From contig NZ_CP017080.1 of NCBI RefSeq assembly GCF_001645685.2, positions 4,579,051 to 4,643,050 of the forward strand: DNA of 64,000 nt, written 5' to 3'. This document shows positions 19,114 to 27,737 of the stretch, one piece after another (the first letter of the stretch is position 1; every line of letters begins with the position of its first letter). Position numbers and translations under genes: made by a program. The notes beneath the pieces are model-generated. The model was not told the DNA's origin. It did no database searches and worked only from the letters and a program-made list of their open reading frames with translations. This DNA is from Peribacillus muralis (GTDB lineage Bacteria > Bacillota > Bacilli > Bacillales > DSM-1321).

Positions 19114-20212
19114 TTATAATTTTGAACGCAAGTACGCATCGATGAACATATCAATATCCCCATCCATGACCGCACCCAAGTTTCCGGTCTCCGCACTTGT
19201 ACGGTGATCTTTAACCATGGAATACGGATGGAAAACATAAGAACGAATTTGGCTTCCCCAGCCAATTTCCTTTTGCTCACCGCGGATTTCATCCAGATCC
19301 GCTTGTTGCTGTTCAATTTCACGTTGATACAATTTGGCTTTAAGCATATTCATCGCTTGAGCCTTATTCTTGATTTGCGATCTTTCGTTTTGGCACGTAA
19401 CTACCGTATTGGTAGGTAAATGGGTGATACGGACTGCCGAGTCGGTCGTATTGATATGCTGACCGCCAGCACCGCTTGCCCTGTACGTATCGACCTTCAG
19501 ATCCTCCGTACGTATCTCGATATTGATCGTTTCATCGAATTCCGGCATGACTTCACACGAAACGAAGGATGTATGGCGTCGCCCTGATGAATCGAAAGGT
19601 GAAATGCGAACAAGACGGTGAACGCCTTTTTCCGCTTTCAAGTATCCGTAGGCGTTATGCCCTTTGAAAAGCAGGGTGACACTCTTGATTCCAGCTTCAT
19701 CACCTGGAAGGTAATCAAGGGTTTCCACTTTGAAGCCTCTTTTTTCTCCCCATCTTGTATACATGCGCAGCAGCATCGAACCCCAATCCTGGGATTCCGT
19801 TCCGCCTGCACCAGGATGCAGTTCAAGAATGGCATTCTTCGAATCATATTCTTCGCTTAAAAGTAGCTGCAGTTCGAATTCATTCATTTTTTGTGAAAGG
19901 ATCGTGATTTCTTCTTCAAGCTCTGCCAAAAGTTCGGCATCATTCTCTTCTTTCACTAACTCATACGTCAAATCCAGGTTTTCGTATGATTCATTCAAAT
20001 CAGCCAGCTGGGTTACTTGCTCCTTCAATGCATTCGTTTCATTGATGACAGTCTGCGCCTTTTGCTGATCGTTCCAAAAGTCAGGGTGTGTCATCTCATT
20101 TTCAAGCTGAGCGATTCGTGCCTCTTTTTCATCTAAGTCAAAGAGACCCCCTAAAGTCCGTTAATCGTTGCGCTGTCCGTTCAAGTTCATTTCTTATTTC
20201 TCCTAATTCCAT
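19114..20212 (-). CDS. prfB: Peptide chain release factor 2 (programmed +1 frameshift)
   Basis: RF2 ends translation at UGA and UAA. The gene is in two frames. A 24-codon leader frame starts at ATG 20212 (GAGGTG seven bases upstream; [20 protein letters not shown]) and stops at the in-frame UGA at 20140-20138. The rest is read after a +1 slip. The complete protein is about 365 residues. The second part has the stop-codon recognition region and the GGQ motif in [21 protein letters not shown], whose glutamine is the methylated catalytic residue. The gene lies downstream of secA, as in most Bacillaceae. The single ATG at 20094 would give a truncated protein and is not the start. Confidence 0.97.
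20137..20152 (-). promoter_or_regulatory. prfB autoregulatory frameshift site
   Basis: Read on the minus strand: AGGGGG, then TCT, then CTT TGA C. The internal Shine-Dalgarno-like AGGGGG, the slippery CUU and the poor UGA-C stop are the three classical elements. When RF2 is scarce the ribosome slips to +1 and makes more RF2. Confidence 0.96.
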
Positions 20213-20381
20213 TTCCATTCACCTCATTAAGTATGTTAAAAAAATCCCTGCAGAGGGATTCGCCTCAGTACAAATAAACCTCTTCAAACTATATGCAACT
20301 ATACAACTTTATGCAAACGAAACATGAAAAGAGGCGGCAAGCCTGACACTTGACCGTCCCTTAATCATTATACACCTAATA

Positions 20382-22895
20382 TTAACCTACACTGCCATGG
20401 CAATTCTTATATTTTTTCCCACTGCCGCATGGGCATAGCGTGTTTCGCCCAACTTCATCCTTTTTACGGGCCGGTGCCTTTTTCACTTTACCGCCGTCTT
20501 CTTCCTTCGGGTTTACCGCTTGTCCTTTTATGACTTCCTTCCGCTCCAGGTTGTTGCGGATCTCGGCTTTCATAATGTATTTAGCGACTTCGTCCTCCAT
20601 CGAGGCTATCATCGCCTCAAACATGGCAAAGCCCTCTGATTGATATTCACGAAGCGGATCGATCTGACCATAAGCACGAAGGTGAATCCCTTGACGCAAT
20701 TGCTCCATTGCATCGATATGATCCATCCATTTGCTGTCGACCGCACGAAGAACGATGACCTTTTCGAATTCACGCATTTGCTCTTCGGATAGCTCATCTT
20801 CTTTTTGGTCATAGTCATTTTTCACTTTGGCTAAAATGTATTCAACCAATTCAGCCTCATTTTTTTCTTCTAAATCGGCAATAGTGATCGATCCCTCATC
20901 GAATAAGTTACCATTCAAGTAATCGACCAGTCCTTGCAGGTTCCAGCCTTCCTCATCACCCATCGGTGCGAATGCCCCCACATTGCGCTGGATGGAGGCC
21001 GCTATCATCGTTTCGACGATTTCACGTAAATTTTCGCTTTCCATCACATCGAAGCGCTGTTTATAGATGATTTCCCGTTGTTGACGAAGGACATCATCAT
21101 ATTGCAGTAATTGCTTACGTGAATCGAAGTTATTGCCTTCCACCCGTTTCTGGGCAGATTCAACGGCTCTCGTCACCATCTTGCTTTGAATTGGCTGGGA
21201 ATCATCCATACCGAGGCGTGTCATCATATTCTTCATATTATCGGAGCCGAAACGGCGCATCAATTCATCTTCCATCGATAAGTAGAATTGTGTGACCCCA
21301 GGATCTCCCTGACGGCCCGAACGACCGCGCAGCTGGTTATCGATGCGCCTGCTTTCATGACGCTCAGTACCGATGACAGCAAGGCCGCCGAGCTCCTTGA
21401 CACCTTCTCCAAGCTTGATATCCGTACCACGGCCAGCCATGTTCGTGGCGATTGTAACGGAACCTTGATTACCTGCATTGGCAATGATTTCCGCTTCACG
21501 TTCATGATTCTTCGCGTTCAAGACGTCGTGAGGGATTCCCTTTTTAGATAAATAGGCTGAAATGACTTCAGACGTTTCAATTGCAACCGTTCCGACAAGC
21601 ACAGGCTGCCCCATGGCATGCCTTTCGGCGATGTCCTCGACAACTGCCCGGAATTTTCCATCGGTGGAGGCGTAAATAAGATCGGCACGGTCATCCCTTA
21701 TGATATTCCTGTTTGTCGGGATGGCGATGACATTCATATTATAGATATTGCGGAATTCCTCTTCCTCCGTTTTGGCAGTACCAGTCATACCGGAAAGTTT
21801 TTCGTACATCCGGAAATAATTCTGGAACGTGATCGTCGCAAGAGTCATGCTTTCATTTTGAATTTCAAGCCCCTCTTTCGCTTCGATCGCCTGGTGGAGG
21901 CCTTCACTGTAACGACGCCCTTTCATCAAACGGCCAGTGAATTGATCGACGATGACGATCTCGCCTTCCTGAACGACATAATCCACATCCAAATGCATGG
22001 AAACATGCGCCTTCAATGCCTGGTTGATATGATGATTCAAAGTAACGTGGCTAATATCAAATAAATTATCGATATTGAACGCTTTTTCGGCTCGGTTCAT
22101 GCCTTCTTCTGTCAGCTGTACGCCCTTTGTCTTTTCATCATACGTATAATCCTTTTCCTTTTGCAGCGTTCTGACAAACGCATTGGCCTGGATATAAAGC
22201 TGGGCCGATTTTTGTGCGGAACCCGATATGATCAACGGCGTTCTCGCTTCATCAATCAAGATGGAATCGACTTCATCAATGACCGCAAAATGCAAGGGCC
22301 GTTGAACCATTTGTTCTTTATATAACACCATATTGTCACGCAGGTAATCAAAACCTAATTCATTATTCGTACTATACGTAACATCGGCATTATACGCCTC
22401 TTGTTTTTCTTCCTTTGAATGGCTGTTCAAGTTCAAGCCGACTGTCAAACCAAGGAATTCAAACAACACCCCCATCTCGGAAGCATCACGGTGTGCCAAG
22501 TATTCATTGACTGTAACGACATGTACACCTTTACCAGTAAGCGCGTTTAAATAAACCGGCATGGTGGATGTTAAGGTTTTACCTTCCCCAGTTTTCATCT
22601 CTGAGATATTCCCATCATGAAGAGATGCCCCGCCCATGATCTGAACGCGGTAAGGATATAGGCCAAGAGCACGCTTCGCCCCTTCTCGTGCTACCGCAAA
22701 AGCCTCTACGAGCAGGTCATCGACGGTTTCCCCGTTTTGGTAGCGCCCTTTAAACTCCTCCGTTTTGGCACGCAGCTGTTCATCCGATAAGGCAGCCGTC
22801 CCATCGGCCAAGGCTTCCACTTGGTCGGCAATTTTTTCCAGGCGTTTAATTTCTCGCTTATTCGGATCAAAAACTTTATTTAATATATTAAGCAT
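20382..22895 (-). CDS. secA: Preprotein translocase ATPase SecA
   Basis: The motor of the general Sec pathway, 837 residues. It shows the DEAD-like nucleotide site ([20 protein letters not shown] near residue 100), the preprotein cross-linking region, helicase motifs such as [12 protein letters not shown], and the two-helix finger region. The C-terminal SEC-C zinc motif [14 protein letters not shown] binds SecB/ribosome in other species. It is the housekeeping SecA; a separate secA2 lies at the other end of the window. The start ATG follows a GAGGAGCG ribosome site. It precedes prfB in the same orientation. Confidence 0.97.
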   Translation of the reverse strand: MLNILNKVFDPNKREIKRLEKIADQVEALADGTAALSDEQLRAKTEEFKGRYQNGETVDDLLVEAFAVAREGAKRALGLYPYRVQIMGGASLHDGNISEMKTGEGKTLTSTMPVYLNALTGKGVHVVTVNEYLAHRDASEMGVLFEFLGLTVGLNLNSHSKEEKQEAYNADVTYSTNNELGFDYLRDNMVLYKEQMVQRPLHFAVIDEVDSILIDEARTPLIISGSAQKSAQLYIQANAFVRTLQKEKDYTYDEKTKGVQLTEEGMNRAEKAFNIDNLFDISHVTLNHHINQALKAHVSMHLDVDYVVQEGEIVIVDQFTGRLMKGRRYSEGLHQAIEAKEGLEIQNESMTLATITFQNYFRMYEKLSGMTGTAKTEEEEFRNIYNMNVIAIPTNRNIIRDDRADLIYASTDGKFRAVVEDIAERHAMGQPVLVGTVAIETSEVISAYLSKKGIPHDVLNAKNHEREAEIIANAGNQGSVTIATNMAGRGTDIKLGEGVKELGGLAVIGTERHESRRIDNQLRGRSGRQGDPGVTQFYLSMEDELMRRFGSDNMKNMMTRLGMDDSQPIQSKMVTRAVESAQKRVEGNNFDSRKQLLQYDDVLRQQREIIYKQRFDVMESENLREIVETMIAASIQRNVGAFAPMGDEEGWNLQGLVDYLNGNLFDEGSITIADLEEKNEAELVEYILAKVKNDYDQKEDELSEEQMREFEKVIVLRAVDSKWMDHIDAMEQLRQGIHLRAYGQIDPLREYQSEGFAMFEAMIASMEDEVAKYIMKAEIRNNLERKEVIKGQAVNPKEEDGGKVKKAPARKKDEVGRNTLCPCGSGKKYKNCHGSVG

Positions 22896-23302
22896 TCAAT
22901 AACGCTCCTCTATTATGGTAATGATCGTTCATTGACAAATTCATATAAGTAAGAAGAAATGTAACTTCTATTATTCCCAATCCACGCTTAATTTTACCAC
23001 TTCTATCCTAGAGGTACAACTTCATATGACTGCATGCCTTTATACCTGAATTCAATTCTTGCGAAAAACAATGGATTAATGATGAGTAAAACTGTTAAAA
23101 TAAAAGGAAGTATAAATCATTAAATGGAACTCCCCACTATCCCAAGTGCAAATGTGAATGATACATAACCTTCCACCACTAGATGCTGACCAGGCCCTAG
23201 TGATAGCTGCCAAGGAAATGCAACCAGGTTTCATGTTTGAATTTTTAAAAGGTGGGCTACTAACAAGTAGAAGATAAATAGAACATGTTTCGAGGTGGTA
23301 TT
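22896..23302. other. Intergenic region between secA and sinR
   Basis: About 400 bases carrying the divergent promoters of secA and sinR. I see no strong consensus promoter. A 39-codon frame at 23158-23277 (ending EFLKGGLLTSRR) has faint SinI-like features but no ribosome site; see the findings. Nothing else is recognised. Confidence 0.4.
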
Positions 23303-23623
23303 ATGATTGGTGAACGTGTAAAAAAACTGCGTGAAGAAAAAAAGATGTCAATGACTGAACTAGCCGATAAAGCCGGGGTGGCGAAGTCTTACTTAAGTTC
23401 GTTAGAGCGTAACTTACAAACGAATCCTTCTATTCAATTTCTCGAAAAGATCTCCGCCGTACTTAACATTCCTGTTGATGCCCTCCTTTACGATGCACCA
23501 AATAAGGAAGCCTTGGATAATGATTGGATGAAAATCGTTGAGGAAGCCATGAAATCAGGTGTTTCGAAGCAACAATTCAGGGAATTCATCGAGTTTAATA
23601 AATGGAGAAAAGATAAAGAATAG
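23303..23623 (+). CDS. sinR: SinR-type master regulator of biofilm formation
   Basis: A 106-residue helix-turn-helix repressor. The N-terminal Xre-type domain (about 1-65) reads LADKAGVAKSYLSSLERNLQ and QTNPSIQFLEKISAVL, almost the sequence of B. subtilis SinR. The C-terminal helical hairpin (DNDWMKIVEEAMKSGVSKQQ and FREFIEFNKWRK) is the tetramerisation and SinI-binding module. SinR represses matrix operons at GTTCTYT sites. ATG 23303 is chosen over 23285 because GAGGTGGT lies three to five bases before it. Unlike in B. subtilis, no intact sinI precedes it; the sinI-like gene is downstream and convergent. SinR-type boxes occur at 24412-24514. Confidence 0.93.
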   Translation: MIGERVKKLREEKKMSMTELADKAGVAKSYLSSLERNLQTNPSIQFLEKISAVLNIPVDALLYDAPNKEALDNDWMKIVEEAMKSGVSKQQFREFIEFNKWRKDKE

Positions 23624-23709
23624 TAGAAGTTCATTGGTCTACCTACATAATCCTGAAGTAAACAGTATGAAAAAAGCTAGACTTGCTGAAATCTAATGGG
23701 AATAATTAG

Positions 23710-23747
23710 CCCTATAAACAGCTTTGTACACACCGCTGTTTATAGGG
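23710..23747. terminator. Bidirectional terminator between sinR and sinI
   Basis: A perfect 13-base stem (CCCTATAAACAGC with GCTGTTTATAGGG) around a 12-base loop, followed on the plus strand by GGTTTAA. It separates the convergent sinR and sinI transcripts. Confidence 0.82.
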
Positions 23748-23759
23748 GGTTTAAGGCAA

Positions 23760-23900
23760 TTAGCTTCCATTCCTCTCCTCTAACTGAAGCTCAAGGCATT
23801 TCCGTTCAAAAAAAGCACTTATCTCCTCTTTTTTAAAACCCAAGCTTCGTGCTTCTGATATTAAATCCACCCATTCTTGATCCATTTCCATTTTAGCCAC
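23760..23900 (-). CDS. sinI: SinI-type antirepressor (short gene)
   Basis: A 46-codon gene on the minus strand. From GTG 23900 it reads MAKMEMDQEWVDLISEARSL and continues GFKKEEISAFFERKCLELQL to EERNGS. The DQEW, EA and KEEI pattern is the SinI dimerisation helix that prises SinR tetramers apart. Two starts are possible in the same frame: GTG 23900 behind a perfect AGGAGG at eight bases, or ATG 23891 behind GAGGTG at six. It is convergent with sinR instead of forming a sinIR operon. Its leader is a c-di-GMP-I riboswitch, which makes second-messenger control of the antirepressor likely. Confidence 0.85.
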   Translation of the reverse strand: MAKMEMDQEWVDLISEARSLGFKKEEISAFFERKCLELQLEERNGS

Positions 23901-23902
23901 CT

Positions 23903-24017
23903 CTTCTACCTCCTAAAATACCTTTGTATTTCAGGCAGACCAGCCATCTTAGTCGAGCGGACCTTAGACCTGTGCCTTTGCGCCCCTATCTTTCAATAAG
24001 TTTGCCTTTGTCGTGGT
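23903..24017 (-). ncRNA. Cyclic-di-GMP-I (GEMM) riboswitch in the sinI leader
   Basis: On the minus strand the aptamer (24017-23932) shows the GEMM-I order. CACGACAAAGGCAAAC comes first, then a stem capped by a GAAA tetraloop, GGGGCGCAAAGGCAC, then AGGTCTAAGG, the variable hairpin with its AAGATGGC receptor side, and GGTCTGCC. Outer helix P1 is AGGCA (24007-24003) with TGCCT (23937-23933). Right after it CCTGAAATAC (23935-23926) can pair with GTATTTTAGG (23921-23912), a 10-base stem that includes half of the sinI AGGAGG. This stem and P1 share three bases, so they exclude each other. The inference is that c-di-GMP stabilises P1 and frees the ribosome site (an ON switch). Confidence 0.85.
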
Positions 24018-24034
24018 ACTAATTACCAAATACA

Positions 24035-24075
24035 TTGCTTGTTAAACCTATTATACCGGATACTTGCACCATATA
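24035..24075 (-). promoter_or_regulatory. Candidate promoter for the riboswitch-sinI transcript
   Basis: A perfect TATAAT on the minus strand (within GGTATAATAGG, at about 24056-24051) lies some 35 bases before the aptamer. No convincing -35 hexamer is seen at 17 bases, so only the -10 is supported. Confidence 0.45.
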
Positions 24076-24161
24076 ATGTAATATTATGTCGCTAAATGAG
24101 CAAAATGTAAAAAATTTTATCCGACAAAATATTACAATATTGAGAAAATTCAAGATCTCCT

Positions 24162-24359
24162 TCAACTTCTCCTGTTTATGAAATAAAAAATATTGCTCTT
24201 CCTATTCAGTGGACTTTTTCTATTGACTCTCTCCAGCACTAGCGGATCCAAGGCTTTTTGCAAAGTCAGGTCATCACCGCAGGTTGGGCAAAGCCACTGT
24301 CCATATTCTGCACTGCTAAAAGAAGCCCGATGGCATTTATGGCAATTCTTTTGATACAA
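24162..24359 (-). CDS. Small zinc-ribbon protein, SinR-box controlled
   Basis: A 65-residue protein I cannot name. It starts at TTG 24359 behind AGGGGG. Two CxxC knuckles, CHKC (residues 6-9) and CPTC (residues 24-27), suggest a single structural zinc ribbon. The C-terminal third is basic (VNRKSPLNRKSN). There is no signal peptide or membrane segment. Its promoter region is flanked by two inverted pairs of the SinR operator heptamer (24412-24427 and 24494-24514). This places it in the SinR regulon, next to sinR and the riboswitch-controlled sinI. Short zinc ribbons often bind nucleic acid or proteins; the actual role is unknown. Confidence 0.7.
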   Translation of the reverse strand: MYQKNCHKCHRASFSSAEYGQWLCPTCGDDLTLQKALDPLVLERVNRKSPLNRKSNIFYFINRRS

Positions 24360-24411
24360 AATATCCAGCCCCCTGCACCATGATCAAATTGTTTTTTATA
24401 AATAACTTTAT

Positions 24412-24427
24412 GTTCTTTATAAAGAAC
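24412..24427. promoter_or_regulatory. SinR operator pair, promoter-proximal
   Basis: GTTCTTTATAAAGAAC is a perfect palindrome made of two inverted SinR heptamers (GTTCTYT). It lies about ten bases downstream of a minus-strand TATACT -10 box (24442-24437), where a repressor would block initiation. Confidence 0.75.
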
Positions 24428-24493
24428 CACAATTTGAGTATAGTACAAAAGCAAGATCCATTAAAATAGGTATAATTAACTATTTATCTCATT

Positions 24494-24514
24494 AAAGAAC
24501 GAATTTTGTTCTTT
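24494..24514. promoter_or_regulatory. SinR operator pair, upstream
   Basis: AAAGAAC (24494-24500), seven bases, then GTTCTTT (24508-24514): the same heptamers in the opposite arrangement. It is about 80 bases from the proximal pair, so a SinR tetramer could bridge both and loop the promoter. Confidence 0.72.
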
Positions 24515-24582
24515 AAACAAAACATATCATTGCCTGGACTACCATGAAGAATAGCCCCTATCAATATCTATCAACATGCAAA

Positions 24583-24613
24583 AAAGCACAACCCAATGGC
24601 TGGGCTGTGCTTT
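24583..24613 (-). terminator. Terminator of hpf
   Basis: On the minus strand AAAGCACAGCCCA pairs with TGGGTTGTGCTTT (one mismatch) and is followed by TT. Confidence 0.8.
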
Positions 24614-24630
24614 AATTCATAGTTTCAAAT

Positions 24631-25188
24631 TTAGCTAGGTTCAATCAAGCCGTAGCGCCCATCTTTACGACGGTATACGACATTCGTTGTGTTAGTATCT
24701 GCATTCGTGTAAACGAAGAAGCTATGACCAAGCATATTCATTTGCAAAATCGCTTCTTCACTGTCCATTGGCTTCAAATCGAAGCGCTTATTGCGGACCA
24801 CTTCAACATCATCATCATCTTGGAATTCATCGACCATTTCGTCAACGTCCGTATTGAAAGCAAATGCTTCAGGAGTCGTTGATAAGTTGTTTCTGAATTT
24901 ACGATTGACCTTCGTTTTATGTTTACGAATTTGGCGTTCAAGCTTATCATTGATCAAGTCAATGGCAGCATACATATCCGCATTTTCCTCTTCAGCACGA
25001 AGAACCAAATTCTGCATAGGAATCGTCACTTCGACCTTGGATGTATTATTGTTCACTTTCAAATTAACTAACACATTTGCATCTGGTGTATTGTTAAAAT
25101 ATCGTTCTAACTTGCCAATTTTCTTTTCGACGTATTCTCGAATTGCTGGAGTTACCTCAATGTTTTCACCGCGTACGTTGTAATTCAT
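24631..25188 (-). CDS. hpf: Long-form ribosome hibernation promoting factor
   Basis: A 185-residue HPF of the long type, which dimerises 70S ribosomes into inactive 100S particles in stationary phase. The N-terminal S30AE domain (1-100) opens MNYNVRGENIEVTPAIREYV and contains the RKHKTKVNRK basic strand. An acidic linker (VDEMVDEFQDDDDVE) leads to the C-terminal dimerisation domain, with GHSFFVYTNADTNTTNVVYR near 150-170. A SigB-type promoter lies upstream; B. subtilis hpf (yvyD) is likewise SigB and SigH controlled. AAGGAGG precedes the ATG. Confidence 0.95.
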   Translation of the reverse strand: MNYNVRGENIEVTPAIREYVEKKIGKLERYFNNTPDANVLVNLKVNNNTSKVEVTIPMQNLVLRAEEENADMYAAIDLINDKLERQIRKHKTKVNRKFRNNLSTTPEAFAFNTDVDEMVDEFQDDDDVEVVRNKRFDLKPMDSEEAILQMNMLGHSFFVYTNADTNTTNVVYRRKDGRYGLIEPS

Positions 25189-25234
25189 AAAGTGAGTCCT
25201 CCTTAAATTAAGACTATAACAGTTAGATTCTACA

Positions 25235-25260
25235 ATACCCCTCCTGGTTCCTTTAGAAAC
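25235..25260 (-). promoter_or_regulatory. SigB-type promoter of hpf
   Basis: On the minus strand GTTTCT (25260-25255), a 14-base spacer and a perfect GGGTAT (25240-25235). It lies just before the hpf ribosome site. A possible SigA TATAAT is present further upstream near 25340-25335. Confidence 0.72.
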
Positions 25261-25444
25261 ATATCATGCAATATGTCGAAATTATGAAACAATTGTCGGA
25301 AGGTTTTTGAAAGGGTTGATGTCTTCCCTACATTCATTATAACAAATGGCTAGCGATAAAGAAAAAATTAAGCACGGATTATTTACAGAAAATTTATAAA
25401 ATCTTAACTCAAAAAAGCCGTTTGGACTCCAAACGGCAGGGTAA

Positions 25445-25786
25445 TCAATTTCTTTTATCGTAGAACATGCCATCGATCGATAGACTCTCATATGGGTTCG
25501 TATATTTATTGGAGGACTTTTTCTTTTTGTTTATTTCCTGGATGTCCCGCTGTATTTCCTGTTTTTGAAGCATAAGCAGGCTGTCGACCTGTTGATTAAG
25601 CAGCATGGTCCTGCGGCCTAACTGCTGCTCTACAGCAGTAAAAGGCGGCTTGATTTGTGCGAGGACTTCATCCCTTCGGTCAATCAGCTCGGTGATCTTT
25701 CTTATTTTGTCCTCACGTTCTGCGTTCGTCATATCTTCCAGAACGGCAAGTAATTCGGCAGTCAAGTCGTGAAAGGCTTGTATCAT
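25445..25786 (-). CDS. fliT: Flagellar protein FliT-like
   Basis: A 113-residue helical protein that starts at ATG 25786 and overlaps the fliS stop codon by one base (TAATG). The longer frame to 25846 would run into fliS and is not used. It is rich in charged, coiled-coil sequence (EREDKIRKITELIDRRDEVL). FliT is the export chaperone of FliD in B. subtilis and enteric bacteria. Its place as the last gene of fliD-fliS-fliT supports the assignment; sequence conservation in this family is low. Confidence 0.82.
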   Translation of the reverse strand: MIQAFHDLTAELLAVLEDMTNAEREDKIRKITELIDRRDEVLAQIKPPFTAVEQQLGRRTMLLNQQVDSLLMLQKQEIQRDIQEINKKKKSSNKYTNPYESLSIDGMFYDKRN

Positions 25787-26187
25787 TACACTTGCCCGCT
25801 TTGGCTGAATTGTTTTTTCCGATTGATCTGAATGACTTCCTTCCACGTATCACGGAAGTCGCTGACAAGTACTTCCACCTCGTCCAAGGCAGCAACATCA
25901 TTTTTCATATTCGCCTCAATCAGGCGTCGATTCATGAAGTCATATAGACTCATCATTTCCTTGGATACCTCGACATCCATGTTCAGCGTCACCATCAATT
26001 CATGGATGATGTTTTGCGCCTTGATGATGTTCGTGTTTTTCGCTTCGATATTCCCTGCTTCTATGGCCTTCCGCCCAAGCATGATGAACTTCAGGCAGCC
26101 ATTGTAAAGCATCAATGTCAGCTCTCCTGGCGACGCTGTATTGACCGAATTTTGTTGATACGATTGATAGGGATTATTAATCGCCAT
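25786..26187 (-). CDS. fliS: Flagellin export chaperone FliS
   Basis: A 133-residue four-helix chaperone that binds the C-terminal helix of flagellin and keeps it monomeric until export; with FliW it also feeds into CsrA control. The family pattern NPYQSYQQNSVNTASPGELT and LMLYNGCLKFI at the N-terminus is clear. It is the second gene of fliD-fliS-fliT; AGAGGAAG lies before the ATG. Confidence 0.95.
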   Translation of the reverse strand: MAINNPYQSYQQNSVNTASPGELTLMLYNGCLKFIMLGRKAIEAGNIEAKNTNIIKAQNIIHELMVTLNMDVEVSKEMMSLYDFMNRRLIEANMKNDVAALDEVEVLVSDFRDTWKEVIQINRKKQFSQSGQV

Positions 26188-26211
26188 ATTTATCTTCCTC
26201 TCCCGCTTGCC

Positions 26212-27723
26212 TTAACTAAAATAAGATGCTAACGATGAACTTTGGCTGTTCGCCTTTTGAATCGCCTTTTCCATGGCCGTGAATTGACTGTAATAGCGAG
26301 ATTCCAGCTTCGTTAACTTCGCTTCGAACGCTGAAATCCTCGTATCCAGCCCATTGACCATTTTCCCAATGGTAAAATTGTTATTCACATATCCAGCCTT
26401 CCCCGCTTTTTCGGTGATGACCTTCATGGAAGATTGTATATCATCACGCAAACGGCGTGCCAACCCTTTTTCGGCTTTCCCCGTTCCATCAGCCATGAAC
26501 ATATTATAAATTGCATTCGGATCCTCACTGATCGCCGCCCGAAGCTTGTCCTCGTCGATCGTTAGTTTGCCGCCCTCCAAGTAATTCTTGGTCGTCGTTA
26601 TGCCAATACTGCTGAGATTGTTCTTTCCCGTAACCCCATCCACAGCCGTGTATAGGGAGGATCTCATCGTGGTCAAGAGGCTTTTAAGGGTCGAATCGCT
26701 TTTTAATGTTCCACTTTTCGCCTTCTCTTCCCATAGCTTCACTTCATCCTCCGTCATTTCCTTCTTTTGCTCGGCAGTCAGCGGAGTGAAAGAGCGATAT
26801 TTCGCTTCACCTGTTTTATCCTGGACTTTTTTTATGATTTCGTTGTATTTGTTCACGAACTGCGTCACCGTGTCCAAAATCGCATCCACATCAGCGTTGG
26901 AAGAGAATGTGACGGTCTCGGCCGTTTTCTGCTTTACCGTTATTTCCGCTCCATTGATTTGGAACGTATTCGAAGGACGGGAAATGTCCAGGCCATTATA
27001 CGTAATGGATGCATTTTCCCCTTTTGTGCCGCCAGCTTCTTCATTGTTGCTGCTCAGTTTTAACGCAGCAAAAAAATCCCCGCTGCCCCCAAGTTTAATT
27101 TCAGGGCCATCCTTTACATCCCCCGTATTTTTAGCGGTGATTGAAAAGTTTTGCGAATTTTGATCAAAAAACAGCGTGACTCCCGAGTTGGCATTAATTT
27201 TATTGATGACGCTCTCCAGCGTATCATCGGCATTAAGCGTAAGGGTGTACGGCTTTACCGAGGTTACTCCGTCCTTGACTTCCGTATCGAATCCACCCTC
27301 TTTATTTGGAGCTTGTATCGTAATCTCCTGAGGCGCCGTGATGCCCAAATCCGACAGTTTCTTTTTCGCGTCCGTAACAGCCGACTTTTCCGTACTGGTC
27401 ATCGTTGCTGCCTTGGCAAGACTGTTGACCTTGATATTTCCTGTAAAGTCACTTGCCGAACTTATATTTTTCACGGATATGGCATCTGGATTCGAAACCG
27501 ATACCTTCTTTTTAATGAAGGAGGACTGCTTTCCAATCCCATCCCGGATGAGCGTATCCAATTCCGATAAAGCAGTATTGATCGAGCGGTAATCATCGCG
27601 CTGCCACTCGGAGTATTGCTTTTTCTGTGTCAATTTATCCAAAGGCACCCGTTCCGCCTGCATCATGCTTTTAACTAATTCATCAATATCCATTCCACTT
27701 GCCAAACCACTGATTCTTACCAC
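26212..27723 (-). CDS. fliD: Flagellar hook-associated protein 2 (filament cap)
   Basis: A 503-residue FliD, the pentameric cap under which flagellin subunits fold. It opens with VRISGLASGMDIDELVKSMM, the conserved FliD N-terminus, and ends with a helical C-terminal segment (KLESRYYSQFTAMEKAIQKA). The middle (about 100-330) is the variable exposed region. It starts at GTG 27723 behind GGGTGAT. It heads the fliD-fliS-fliT unit. Confidence 0.95.
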   Translation of the reverse strand: MVRISGLASGMDIDELVKSMMQAERVPLDKLTQKKQYSEWQRDDYRSINTALSELDTLIRDGIGKQSSFIKKKVSVSNPDAISVKNISSASDFTGNIKVNSLAKAATMTSTEKSAVTDAKKKLSDLGITAPQEITIQAPNKEGGFDTEVKDGVTSVKPYTLTLNADDTLESVINKINANSGVTLFFDQNSQNFSITAKNTGDVKDGPEIKLGGSGDFFAALKLSSNNEEAGGTKGENASITYNGLDISRPSNTFQINGAEITVKQKTAETVTFSSNADVDAILDTVTQFVNKYNEIIKKVQDKTGEAKYRSFTPLTAEQKKEMTEDEVKLWEEKAKSGTLKSDSTLKSLLTTMRSSLYTAVDGVTGKNNLSSIGITTTKNYLEGGKLTIDEDKLRAAISEDPNAIYNMFMADGTGKAEKGLARRLRDDIQSSMKVITEKAGKAGYVNNNFTIGKMVNGLDTRISAFEAKLTKLESRYYSQFTAMEKAIQKANSQSSSLASYFS

Positions 27724-27737
27724 AATACATCACCCGC

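Noticed and set aside
23896..24160. Treating the sinI leader as a tRNA-like or T-box element
   Set aside because: No T-box sequence, specifier loop or cloverleaf; the order of motifs fits GEMM-I.
26588..27592. Long plus-strand frames opposite fliD (up to 191 codons)
   Set aside because: They are antisense shadows of fliD with no ribosome site and no recognisable domain.
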